Shown here: in pieces, positions 1-6,424 of the stretch | Numbering within the stretch: position 1 is the first letter of the stretch | Layout: each line of letters starts with the position of its first letter | NCBI GenBank assembly: GCA_043721435.1 | Contig: JAYSQR010000018.1 | Location: 1 to 34,527, forward strand | Direction of reading: 5' to 3' | DNA length: 34,527 nt | Origin: VFJL01 sp043721435 | Lineage (GTDB): Bacteria; Pseudomonadota; Gammaproteobacteria; Burkholderiales; Nitrosomonadaceae | Notes under the pieces: model-generated | The model's input: the letters and a program-made list of their open reading frames with translations, nothing else | What the model was told of the DNA's origin: nothing | Databases searched by the model: none | Made by a program: the position numbers and the translations under genes

Positions 1-143
1 AGCGCGGCATCCGCCGTTTTGTTGCGGTATTGCACCAGCCGCGCTCCGCCTGCCAGCACCTGTTGTGTCAGCATTACCAAGACAGTGGTATCAGCCACAT
101 CTGGCGCGATGGCATACAAACCTTCAATTCTTGGCAGCAGCAT
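1..143 (-). CDS. thiE: Thiamine-phosphate synthase ThiE, N-terminal part (runs off the window)
   Basis: The minus-strand reading frame from ATG at 143 to base 1 encodes 47 residues beginning MLLPRIEGLYAIAPD and containing AGGARLVQYRNKTAD. These match the N-terminus of ThiE: the LYAI(T/A)PD strand and the A-GG--L-QYR-K motif that helps bind the pyrimidine and pyrophosphate. ThiE joins HMP-pyrophosphate and thiazole phosphate to make thiamine phosphate. The start lies 20 bp inside the 3' end of thiD in another frame, so the two are probably translationally coupled. A GGGGAC stretch upstream could serve as ribosome binding site. The rest of the gene is outside the window. Confidence 0.85.
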   Translation of the reverse strand, partial: MLLPRIEGLYAIAPDVADTTVLVMLTQQVLAGGARLVQYRNKTADAA

Positions 144-978
144 ACGTTTTGTCCCCGTTCTCGGCATCAGTCCCATCGTAAGCCCAGAACAACCGGTCCG
201 GTAAATATTGTCCCATTCCCGGACGAAAGCCAGCTTTCAGTGCCCGCCATGTGTACTCTTGTGCTTCATACACACCTTCGGCGATGGGCAGCCCATTGGC
301 GATAGTGGCAGCAATGGCCGAGGCCAGCGTGCAGCCTGATCCGTGGTAGGAACCGGCCAGCCGCTGCCACGCATCTGCACGTACCACCCCACCCGCTCCA
401 TACAGGGTATTCACCACTTGCGGCGTATTTTCATGAGTTCCGGTGATGAGTACGTATTCACAACCCATATGCAACAGCCGCTCTGCACACTGGCGCAAAT
501 CCGGCGCATCCTGGTCATCCTCCTCATCCTGCGCCAGCCGCCGTGCTTCCATGCTGTTGGGGGTGATAATGGTGGCTTGGGGAAGCAGTAGCTCACGCAT
601 TGTTGCCACCATATCTTCGTTGGCGAGTTCGTCACCGCGGCCGGAGGCGAGTATCGGGTCCAGCACTAGCGGGATGTCGGGATAATCGGAGATCACCTCG
701 GCGATGGCCATAATGATCTCGGCGCTGCCCAGCATCCCGATTTTGAAAACAGCTACCGGCATGTCTTCCAGCACCGCACGGGCTTGATCTGCTACCCATT
801 CCGGATCCAGTGCCATGATATCATCCACGCCGGCGGTGTCCTGCACGGTAATAGCCGTAATCACCGGCAGCGGGTGGCAGCCCATGCTGGCAAGAGTCAG
901 AATATCTGCTTGGATACCGGCACCGCCGCTAGGGTCGCTGGCAGCAAAAGAAAGTACGATGGGGGGTGGCTGAGACAT
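124..978 (-). CDS. thiD: Hydroxymethylpyrimidine/phosphomethylpyrimidine kinase
   Basis: This 284-residue protein is a ribokinase-fold kinase that phosphorylates HMP and HMP-phosphate for thiamine synthesis in the cytoplasm. Visible signatures are the N-terminal FAASDPSGGAGIQADILT motif, the VLDPILASGRGDEL segment, the ITPNSMEARRL segment, and the GSGCTLASAIAA anion-hole/catalytic loop near residues 213-224. Length is normal to slightly long for ThiD. It overlaps the downstream thiE start by 20 bp, forming a thiDE unit. It is divergent from the rubredoxin gene, with only 45 bp of AT-rich DNA between the start codons. No good Shine-Dalgarno sequence is seen before the ATG. Confidence 0.93.
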   Translation of the reverse strand: MSQPPPIVLSFAASDPSGGAGIQADILTLASMGCHPLPVITAITVQDTAGVDDIMALDPEWVADQARAVLEDMPVAVFKIGMLGSAEIIMAIAEVISDYPDIPLVLDPILASGRGDELANEDMVATMRELLLPQATIITPNSMEARRLAQDEEDDQDAPDLRQCAERLLHMGCEYVLITGTHENTPQVVNTLYGAGGVVRADAWQRLAGSYHGSGCTLASAIAATIANGLPIAEGVYEAQEYTWRALKAGFRPGMGQYLPDRLFWAYDGTDAENGDKTYAAAKN

Positions 979-1023
979 GGGCTAATATCGTAAAATAATA
1001 TTTTAACTCAAATCATTCTCACC
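979..1023. promoter_or_regulatory. AT-rich divergent promoter region between thiD and rubredoxin
   Basis: The 45-bp gap between two divergent start codons is much more AT-rich than its surroundings. It contains a perfect inverted repeat, AAAATA-A-TATTTT, near its centre. Both promoters must overlap here or lie within the opposite gene. The dyad may be part of back-to-back -10 regions or an operator; nothing in the sequence decides this. Confidence 0.35.
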
Positions 1024-1209
1024 ATGCCCACTACTGCAACTCCATATCGCTGCTACATGTGCCTGATTTGCGGCTTTATCTACGATGAAGCTGAAGGATC
1101 GCCAGAAGAAGGTATCCTCCCCGGCACACGTTGGGAAGATGTGCCGATGAACTGGACTTGCCCAGAATGCGGTGCACGCAAAGAAGACTTTGAAATGATA
1201 GAGATTTAA
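1024..1209 (+). CDS. rubA: Rubredoxin
   Basis: This 61-residue protein carries two CxxC knuckles, CLIC and CPEC, in the classic rubredoxin spacing, with the Y-C-x-x-C-G-F-I-Y-D-E-A-E-G-S and GT-WED-P--W-CPECG-RKEDFEM segments. It binds one iron through four cysteines and acts as a small one-electron carrier in the cytoplasm. Its partner cannot be read from the context. The stop codon is immediately followed by the ATG of gloA, so the two are probably cotranscribed. Confidence 0.95.
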   Translation: MPTTATPYRCYMCLICGFIYDEAEGSPEEGILPGTRWEDVPMNWTCPECGARKEDFEMIEI

Positions 1210-1599
1210 ATGCGTATTCTGCATACCATGCTGCGAGTGGGTGACCTGGAAAAATCCATCGCTTTTTACACCGAAGTATTGGGTATGAAAGTACTGCGCC
1301 GCAGGGATTATCCCGAAGGAAAATTCACCCTGGCGTTTGTCGGTTATCAGGATGAGGCAGATGGCGCGGTGCTGGAACTGACGCACAACTGGGGTGTGGA
1401 AAGATATGATCTGGGTGCGGGTTACGGCCATATCGCCATCGAAGTGGACGACGCCTACCGGGCTTGCGAGGAAGTGAAAAAGCGCGGCGGCAAAGTCACA
1501 CGCGAAGCGGGACCGATGAAACATGGCGCCACCGTAATCGCCTTCGTGCAAGATCCAGACGGTTACAAGATCGAGTTCATCCAGAAAAAAACGGCGTAA
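1210..1599 (+). CDS. gloA: Lactoylglutathione lyase (glyoxalase I)
   Basis: This 129-residue protein converts the hemithioacetal of methylglyoxal and glutathione to S-lactoylglutathione. All four metal ligands of the bacterial nickel-type enzyme fall at the E. coli positions: His5, Glu56, His74 and Glu122. The segments HTMLRVGDLEKSIAFYTEVLGMKVLRRRDYPEGKFTLAF and QDPDGYKIEFIQ are typical. The length agrees with the single-domain class without the zinc-type insert. The ATG follows the rubredoxin stop with no gap. Confidence 0.96.
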   Translation: MRILHTMLRVGDLEKSIAFYTEVLGMKVLRRRDYPEGKFTLAFVGYQDEADGAVLELTHNWGVERYDLGAGYGHIAIEVDDAYRACEEVKKRGGKVTREAGPMKHGATVIAFVQDPDGYKIEFIQKKTA

Positions 1600-1797
1600 A
1601 TGCGTTGAGGATGAGCATGACCGAGGGGAATGCGTAACCCCTGCCCCACTCCCACCTCTTCATTATCCGTCGCTCCCACTGCTCAGCCGCTTATCATTCC
1701 GTTCCGATGAGAAGGCATTCTGTTTTTCAAGCCAGCGTGAACAAGTTGAGCGCCACTCGTCAGGAATGAAGAGAATGGCCTATCACGACTCGCGCAT

Positions 1798-1817
1798 ACC
1801 TGTAATATCTTACAGCT
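1798..1817 (+). promoter_or_regulatory. lux-box-like operator
   Basis: The 20 bases ACCTGTAATATCTTACAGCT match the Vibrio fischeri lux box (ACCTGTAGGATCGTACAGGT) at 16 of 20 positions. The arms CTGTAA and TTACAG are perfectly symmetrical. A TCTAAT hexamer (5 of 6 to the -10 consensus) lies at 1840-1845, and no good -35 is present at the right spacing. This is the layout of a LuxR-activated promoter in which the box replaces the -35. No luxR or luxI gene is in the window. Confidence 0.5.
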
Positions 1818-1839
1818 ACTCTTGGATTCTTTTCTGTTG

Positions 1840-1845
1840 TCTAAT
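1840..1845 (+). promoter_or_regulatory. Putative -10 element downstream of the lux-box-like dyad
   Basis: TCTAAT differs from TATAAT at one position. The expected start point would be about 1852, which puts the dyad centre near -44, close to the -42.5 known for the lux operon. The 16-18 bp upstream spacing has no TTGACA-like hexamer. A long leader of about 160 bases would precede the first acyltransferase start. Confidence 0.35.
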
Positions 1846-2014
1846 GACTGCGTCGTCAATCAACGACGGGAGCAAGGTCATTTGACTGACATAGTGCTCA
1901 AGCGGAGTGCAACAAAAACGGTACGCCCTGCAATCTGGGCGCAGGGAAGAAGAGTGCTTGCGTTAATGAAGCCAGATGCATTAATTCGTTTCCACTAACC
2001 AGAGAGAGGCTGCC

Positions 2015-2875
2015 ATGCCGGAGAACAATTTGCTATTTCACTTCGCCAAGGCAGCGCCAGCGAGGCTGGAAGAAGCGGTTATGCAGAATGGTATGCTTAG
2101 CGCCTTCGACGAATACTTCGAAGTCGTTGCTGCCGATACTCCGGAATTGGTGGAACAAGCATTTCGCCTGCGCTACACCGCGCTGTGTGTTGAAGCGCGT
2201 ATCCCCGGGTTTGAGGCTGCACACTATCCCGATGGGATGGAAACAGATGACTATGATCGCCATGCTCACCATATTCTGCTGAAGCATCGTCCCTCCGGTC
2301 ACTTCATAGGCAGTGCGCGCCTGATATTCCCTGATCCCTCAAATCGGGCAAAGCTATTTCCTCTCGAGCAGCATGCCCAGATCGACCCCTTACTGGTTGA
2401 CCCCAGCAAACTGCCAAGACAGCACACCGTTGAGATCTCGCGTTTTATTCTTCTAGGTAATTATTCCAGGCGCAGAGAAGAGCGTCGCAGATCTGCGACC
2501 GGGGCAAGTGGGAAACAACGCGACCCAGGCAACCGGCGGCGCTTCCCCCACCCGATGCTGGCAATTGCCGTTGGCATCGTACGCATGTGTATCCGACAAG
2601 GCATCACCCACTGGTTCTCACTAATGGAGCCGGCGTTGAACAGATTGCTGGGCCTCTATCAACTACAGCTTGATCCTGTCGGACCATTAGTCGATTGCCA
2701 TGGCCCGCGCCGGCCCTATTATGCCGAGATAAGCAAAGTGCTGGGCAGGATGCACACAAACAATCGGCCAATCTGGGAGCTGGTTACCAACCAAGGTAAA
2801 GTCCAGTCGCTCTTCACGGGTCACACACCAGACCCGGCGCTTAATGCCAGAAAAGCAGAAACAGAAGTTTCCTGA
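2015..2875 (+). CDS. FeeM/PEP-CTERM-associated acyltransferase, paralog 1
   Basis: The product is about 286 residues. It belongs by pattern to the GNAT-fold family of N-acyl amino acid synthases and exosortase/PEP-CTERM-associated acyltransferases (TIGR03694-like), relatives of autoinducer synthases. Landmarks are FRLRYTALCVEARIPGFEAAHYPDGMETDDYD, the SARLIFPDP strand, VEISRFILL, an arginine-rich stretch RRREERRR followed by a variable loop, and ITHWFSLMEPALNRLLGLYQLQLDPVGPLVD. AGAGAGG five bases before ATG 2015 favours that start. ATG 2081, with GGAAG upstream, matches the start of the two paralogs and is a real alternative. The substrate is unknown. No exosortase or PEP-CTERM target lies nearby. 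Confidence 0.8.
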   Translation: MPENNLLFHFAKAAPARLEEAVMQNGMLSAFDEYFEVVAADTPELVEQAFRLRYTALCVEARIPGFEAAHYPDGMETDDYDRHAHHILLKHRPSGHFIGSARLIFPDPSNRAKLFPLEQHAQIDPLLVDPSKLPRQHTVEISRFILLGNYSRRREERRRSATGASGKQRDPGNRRRFPHPMLAIAVGIVRMCIRQGITHWFSLMEPALNRLLGLYQLQLDPVGPLVDCHGPRRPYYAEISKVLGRMHTNNRPIWELVTNQGKVQSLFTGHTPDPALNARKAETEVS

Positions 2876-2990
2876 TGATGTTGGCGAATGATCCTGCCGG
2901 GGTGTTTTTTACCTGACCGCATCATTACGGCAAGATAACAGGGTATTCCATTCGTATAATTCGCCCGGGTCTGCGGAGCGCAGGCTCACA
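2876..2990 (+). repeat. Duplicated downstream flank, copy 1
   Basis: The sequence after paralog 1 (GATGTTG, CCTGCCGGGGT, GCATCATTACGG, ATTCCATTCGTATAATTCGCC) recurs with scattered changes after paralog 2 at about 4390-4510. The tandem duplication therefore included about 110 bp of 3' flank. No intrinsic terminator is visible in it. Confidence 0.75.
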
Positions 2991-2999
2991 CGGCACCGC

Positions 3000-3241
3000 T
3001 GGCGGTGTTGCGCGTGAATCCTTTTAGCAATTTCCAGTAGCCGCTTGAGTCCGGGGTGTTCCTGTTTCTGCCCTGCTTCTGTTTGCCGCGCCGCCACCTT
3101 GCGTTCGATGTCGCGGATCACCCGCCCCCGGCAAGTCCTGACCTGCTTCTGTTCACGTTTCGCGCACTGCATCTGGCGGGCATGGGCATAGCGACCGTTC
3201 TTCGCCAACGCGAGCTTTGATACCCGCAGTTCAATCCCCAT
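3000..3241 (-). pseudogene. IS5-type transposase fragment
   Basis: On the minus strand this stretch reads GIELRVSKLALAKNGRYAHARQ, then RTCRGRVIRDIERK and LLEIAKRIHAQHRQR. This resembles the central part of IS5-group transposases (a GRYAHARQM-like segment followed by K-L+TYLGRVIRDI-RK). The open frame spans 3385-2909, but the transposase-like part is only about 80 residues. It runs at one end into the duplicated flank of paralog 1 and at the other into the leader module at 3302. No catalytic domain or terminal repeat is left. The subgroup is uncertain. Confidence 0.55.
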
Positions 3242-3301
3242 CTCTGCTTCGCCACTCCCGCCAAGCCGCTCCTCTACTGTCGCACATCCCCAATCTCTCA
3301 A

Positions 3302-3534
3302 ATTCCTACCGAAGAATAAGCAAATTCCTACATCGGAACACTGGTCTACCCGGCACAATTGCCTGACTCCCCAAGTCAGAGTCAAGCAACCGGGGGCAGA
3401 AATGAAACAGTTAAGTTGGAAAATTAACGCAGATGGACTGACTGGAATACTGAACCAGAGCGACCTGAATAATGCGCTCTAGCGGGAATTCTGGACTCGT
3501 TCAGAGGTTACTTAAGATTACTGGGAGATACTGT
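3302..3534 (+). promoter_or_regulatory. Leader module, copy A (upstream of acyltransferase paralog 2)
   Basis: The module contains two direct repeats ATTCCTAC at 3302-3309 and 3324-3331 (22 bp apart) and a GCACAATTGCCT block. A near-perfect dyad follows (TTGCCTGAC at 3359-3367, GTCAAGCAA at 3381-3389), then CCCC (3369-3372) that could pair with GGGGG (3392-3396) just before the ATG at 3402. After this come a 26-codon reading frame and the ribosome binding site of the acyltransferase. Related copies lie at 28288-28500 and 29190-29327; the reading-frame part alone recurs at 4980-5094. Confidence 0.6.
3402..3482 (+). CDS. Possible 26-residue leader peptide
   Basis: ATG at 3402, five bases after GGGGG, opens a frame encoding MKQLSWKINADGLTGILNQSD and ending LNNAL, with a TAG stop at 3480-3482, 53 bp before the acyltransferase start. 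The second half is conserved at 4983-5042 with half of the changes synonymous and with the same TAG. A decayed version lies at 28390-28500. Either this is a translated leader peptide or the frame is a relic of a longer gene. No known family is recognised. Confidence 0.4.
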   Translation: MKQLSWKINADGLTGILNQSDLNNAL

Positions 3535-4389
3535 ATGCCGAATGATATGCTTAGCGCCCTCGACGAATACTTCGAAATCATCACTGCCGATACCCCGGAA
3601 TTGCTGGAAGAAGTATTTCGCCTGCGCTACACCGTGTTGTGTATTGAAGCGCGTGCCCCGGGGTTTGAGGCTGCACACTATCCCGACGGGATGGAAACGG
3701 ACGACTATGACTGCCATGCTCACCATATTCTGCTAAAGCATCGTCCCTCCGGTAAATTCATAGGCAGTGCACGCCTGATATTTCCTGACCCCTCAAATCC
3801 GGCCAAGCCGTTTCCTCTCGAGCAGCATACCCAGGTCGACCCCGCGCTGATAGACACCAGCAAACTGCCAAGACAGCACACCGTTGAGATCTCACGTTTT
3901 ATCCTTGTAGGCAAGTATTCCAGGCGCAGAGAAGAGCGTCGCAAATCTGGGCCCGGGGCAGGTGATGACCAGCGCGACCCAGGCAACCGGCGGCGTTTTC
4001 CTCATCCGATGCTGGCAATTGCCGTTGGCATCATACGTCTGTGTGCCCGGAAAGGCATCACCCACTGGCTCTCAGTAATGGAGCCGTCGTTGAACAGACT
4101 GCTGGGCCTCTATCAACTCCAGCTTGATCCTATCGGACCCTTAGTCGATTATCACGGCCCGCGCCGGCCCTATTATGCCGAGATAAGCAAGGTGCTGGAC
4201 AGGCTGCAGACAAACAATCGCCCAATCTGGGAACTGGTTACCGACCAAGGTAAAGTCCAGCCGCTTTCCCCGGTTTGCACACCAGTGCGAGCGCTTAATG
4301 CCAGCATGGTTGCTGCACCCGGTTACCAAACCCGGAAAAGTAGTCTGGCCACGAATGTTGCCAGCACACCAGAAACGGCGGCTTCCTGA
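3535..4389 (+). CDS. FeeM/PEP-CTERM-associated acyltransferase, paralog 2
   Basis: This is a close paralog of the gene at 2015, with the same GNAT-type landmarks: FRLRYTVLCIEARAPGFEAAHYPDGMETDDYD, SARLIFPDPSNPAKPFPLEQ, VEISRFILVGKYSRRREERR, and ITHWLSVMEPSLNRLLGLYQLQLDPIGPLVDYHG. ATG 3535 is chosen because GGGAG sits seven bases upstream; the frame is open upstream to 3472, but that part overlaps the leader peptide. The product is 284 residues. Differences from the other copies cluster in the loop after the arginine-rich stretch (SGPGAGDD here) and in the C-terminal tail, which is longer than in paralog 3. It may acylate an amino acid or amine; the true substrate is unknown. Confidence 0.8.
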   Translation: MPNDMLSALDEYFEIITADTPELLEEVFRLRYTVLCIEARAPGFEAAHYPDGMETDDYDCHAHHILLKHRPSGKFIGSARLIFPDPSNPAKPFPLEQHTQVDPALIDTSKLPRQHTVEISRFILVGKYSRRREERRKSGPGAGDDQRDPGNRRRFPHPMLAIAVGIIRLCARKGITHWLSVMEPSLNRLLGLYQLQLDPIGPLVDYHGPRRPYYAEISKVLDRLQTNNRPIWELVTDQGKVQPLSPVCTPVRALNASMVAAPGYQTRKSSLATNVASTPETAAS

Positions 4390-4510
4390 CGATGTTGACG
4401 AGTGCTCCTGCCGGGGTATTTTTACCTGGTTGCATCATTACGGTGAAATAGCAGAGTATTCCATTCGTATAATTCGCCTGGGTCTGTGAACCGAGGCGCG
4501 CACGGCACCG
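4390..4510 (+). repeat. Duplicated downstream flank, copy 2
   Basis: This 3' flank repeats that of paralog 1 (2876-2990), including GATGTTG, CCTGCCGGGGTATTTTTACCTG, GCATCATTACGG and ATTCCATTCGTATAATTCGCC. The similarity fades after about CGGCACCGCC, which is where the transposase fragment begins in copy 1. Confidence 0.75.
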
Positions 4511-4979
4511 CCATCGGCTAGTTCAAGCGCCCGGTTTTACTGCAATCTGTACCAAGGCCTTGCGGGTGGTCTGCGGTGTCAGGTGCCAAGTCAGGGGAAA
4601 TGACCATTTGCGTCGTCACCTCAATCGCTCCTCCCCGTCATCGGCATACCCCTTCCCACAAAGCCGCCGCCGCGTCCGCGGAAGATTTATTCAAGCCTGC
4701 CTGACGCCACTTGCCTGCAAAAAAACTCATAACTTTAGAAAGTAGTACTTCAAATCGGAATCCGCCTCTATTTTTGATGAATGCAGAAATAAGGATGTTT
4801 TGCCCCGCAGTTCTCCGCTTGGAAATTTTCCTGGACTGATAACCTGAATCCATAAGCAACTGCGACCGGACCGGGCTGTTCGGATTTTTTGCAGCTCGCC
4901 CTAAAGTATTAGTGAAGGCGTCCGATAACAAAAAAGGTTATGGCGCGAGGAACACTGATTAAGTTCCTTGCCAAAAATT
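4511..4979. other. Spacer between acyltransferase paralogs 2 and 3
   Basis: No recognisable gene is present. An open frame on the minus strand (4931-4638) gives a 97-residue sequence with no family resemblance and was not called. The stretch contains a terminator-like hairpin (4866-4890) and a dyad AGGAAC-N9-GTTCCT (4948-4968) just before the reading-frame part of the leader module. Confidence 0.4.
4866..4890 (+). terminator. Rho-independent terminator-like hairpin
   Basis: CCGGAC (4866-4871) and GTTCGG (4878-4883) form a six-pair stem with one G-U pair around a six-base loop. The stem is followed by A and six T (4884-4890). It could end transcripts of paralog 2, although it lies almost 480 bp beyond that stop codon. 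Confidence 0.5.
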
Positions 4980-5094
4980 ATGATTAACGCAGACGAACTC
5001 ACTGGCATACTTAACCGGTGCGACCTGAATGATGCGCTCTAGCGCGAACTCTGGACTTGTTCAGGGGTTACTTGAGATTACTGGAAGATACTGT
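4980..5094 (+). promoter_or_regulatory. Leader module, reading-frame part only (copy D, upstream of paralog 3)
   Basis: From ATTAACGCAGA at 4983 the sequence follows copy A through the TAG at 5040-5042 and on to the ribosome binding site GGAAG (5083-5087) of paralog 3. The in-frame ATG at 4980 gives a 20-residue peptide, MINADELTGILNRCDLNDAL, but it has no Shine-Dalgarno sequence. The ATTCCTAC repeats and the GGGG/CCCC hairpin of copy A are absent, so homology begins sharply at ATTAACG. Confidence 0.5.
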
Positions 5095-5892
5095 ATGCCG
5101 AATGATATTCTGAGCGCCTTCGATGAATACTTCGAAATCATTACTGCCGATTCCCCGGAATTGCTGGAAGAGACATTTCGCCTGCGCTACACCGTGCTGT
5201 GTGTTGAAGCGCATGCTCCGGGGTTTGAGGCGGCACACTATCCCGACGGGATGGAAACAGACGACTATGACCGCCATGCTCACCATCTTCTGCTAAAGCA
5301 TCGTCCCTCCGGTAAATTCGTAGGCAGTGCACGCCTGATATTCCCCGACCCCTCAAATCCGGCAAAGCCGTTTCCTCTCGAGCTGCATACCCAGATCGAC
5401 CCCGCACTGATAGACCCCAGCGAACTGTCAAGGCAGCGCACCGTAGAGATCTCGCGTTTTGTCCTGCTAGGCAAATTTTCCCGGCGCAGAGAAGAGCGTC
5501 GCAGATCTGAGGCCTGGTCAAAAGGTGACCAACGCGACCCAGGCAACCGGCGGCGTTTTCCTCATCCTAGACTGGCAATTGCCGTTGGCATCGTACGCAT
5601 GTGTATCCGACAAGGCATCACCCACTGGCTCTCAGCAATGGAGCCGGCGTTGAACAGATTGCTGGGCCTCTATCAACTCCAGCTTGATCCTGTTGGACCC
5701 TTAGTCGATTACCACGGCCCGCGCCGGCCCTATTATGCCGAGATAAGCAAGGTGCTGGACAGGATGCGCACGAACAATCGCCCAATCTGGGAGCTGGTTA
5801 CCGACCGAGGTAAAGTCCTGCCGCTTTCCCCGGTTTACAGACCAGAGCGAACGCTTAATGCCAGAAACATGGTTGTCGCAACCAAGTACTGA
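5095..5892 (+). CDS. FeeM/PEP-CTERM-associated acyltransferase, paralog 3
   Basis: This is the third copy, 265 residues from ATG 5095, with GGAAG seven bases upstream. The frame is open further up to 5029 but overlaps the leader. It has the family blocks FRLRYTVLCVEAHAPGFEAAHYPDGMETDDYD, SARLIFPDPSNPAKPFPLE, VEISRFVLLGKFSRRREERR and ITHWLSAMEPALNRLLGLYQLQLDPVGPLVDYHG. The variable loop reads SEAWSKGDQ here. Its C-terminus is shorter than that of paralog 2. The conserved core is intact, so this does not look like a pseudogene. No terminator is obvious before the next gene at 5960. Confidence 0.8.
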   Translation: MPNDILSAFDEYFEIITADSPELLEETFRLRYTVLCVEAHAPGFEAAHYPDGMETDDYDRHAHHLLLKHRPSGKFVGSARLIFPDPSNPAKPFPLELHTQIDPALIDPSELSRQRTVEISRFVLLGKFSRRREERRRSEAWSKGDQRDPGNRRRFPHPRLAIAVGIVRMCIRQGITHWLSAMEPALNRLLGLYQLQLDPVGPLVDYHGPRRPYYAEISKVLDRMRTNNRPIWELVTDRGKVLPLSPVYRPERTLNARNMVVATKY

Positions 5893-5959
5893 ATCCGAAG
5901 TATTTCATTATGCAATTTATTTCAGATCCACATAACAGCCGAAGGACGCAGCGTTAACC

Positions 5960-6424
5960 ATGATTACAGCAACCAAAAAAATGGTGCGTAACGGCTGCCG
6001 CCTCGTTTTGCTGATGGCCCTGCTGTTCGGGATGCTATCTGCTACTGGCATTGCGCGAGCACACGAGCATTATGAGGTCGTGACCAACGCCAGCGTCACT
6101 ACGCGAAGCCTGTCCAGCAATTCCCTGCGTGCCATTTTCGGCATGCGCCAGCAAATCTGGCAGGACGGCACAGCGATAAAAGTCTTCGTGCTGGCCGATG
6201 ACGTTCCGTTACACAATTCCTTCTGTAAGGAAAAATTGGGTGCCTTCCCCTACCAGATGCGTCAGGCGTGGGACCGGCTGGTATTTTCCGGCACCGGCCA
6301 GGCGCCCACAAAAGTGTCGTCGAGTGAGGAAATGTTTGACAGGATTGCCAGCACACCTGGCGCGATTGGCTATTTAGAGAAAACCAAAATCAGTGAGCGT
6401 ATAAATGTACTCCAAGTCAAATAA
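5960..6424 (+). CDS. Short periplasmic phosphate-binding-like (PBP) protein
   Basis: This 154-residue protein has a signal peptide (basic start, hydrophobic LVLLMALLFGMLSATGIARA, cleavage near AHE). A PBP-like domain of the PstS type follows: NSLRAIFGMRQQIWQDGTAIKVFVLADD, the FPYQMRQAWDRLVFSGTG segment, and the terminal TPGAIGYL motif. It is far shorter than PstS and has no ABC permease or ATPase beside it. Such single-domain proteins are usually found beside regulators or outer-membrane proteins, as here. The 3' end overlaps the next gene by 20 bp. A role in sensing or capturing an oxyanion is inferred. Confidence 0.7.
   Translation: MITATKKMVRNGCRLVLLMALLFGMLSATGIARAHEHYEVVTNASVTTRSLSSNSLRAIFGMRQQIWQDGTAIKVFVLADDVPLHNSFCKEKLGAFPYQMRQAWDRLVFSGTGQAPTKVSSSEEMFDRIASTPGAIGYLEKTKISERINVLQVK

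Larger units (their letters stand above)
1600..2014. other. Intergenic region upstream of the acyltransferase array
   Basis: This 415-bp stretch has no convincing gene. It holds a small GGGG/CCCC inverted repeat shortly after gloA (about 1622-1642, no U-tract), the lux-box-like dyad (1798-1817), a -10-like hexamer (1840-1845), and a short dyad CGTCGT-N6-ACGACG (1851-1868). A purine-rich ribosome binding site AGAGAGG lies just before 2015. Most of the region is probably the long leader and control region of the first acyltransferase gene. Confidence 0.5.

Noticed and set aside
1003..1551. 182-residue open frame on the minus strand
   Set aside because: It is antisense to rubredoxin and gloA, both clearly real genes.
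1851..1868. CGTCGT-N6-ACGACG dyad as a terminator or separate operator
   Set aside because: The stem is only six pairs without a T-tract and lies at the predicted transcript start, so no function could be supported.
3472..3534. Upstream extension of acyltransferase paralog 2 (and the matching 5029-5094 extension of paralog 3)
   Set aside because: The extension overlaps the leader frame, has no ribosome binding site, and is not matched in paralog 1. GGGAG or GGAAG lies exactly seven bases before the inner ATG in both copies.
4638..4931. 97-residue open frame on the minus strand between acyltransferase copies
   Set aside because: No family resemblance, no ribosome binding site, and a terminator-like hairpin falls inside it.
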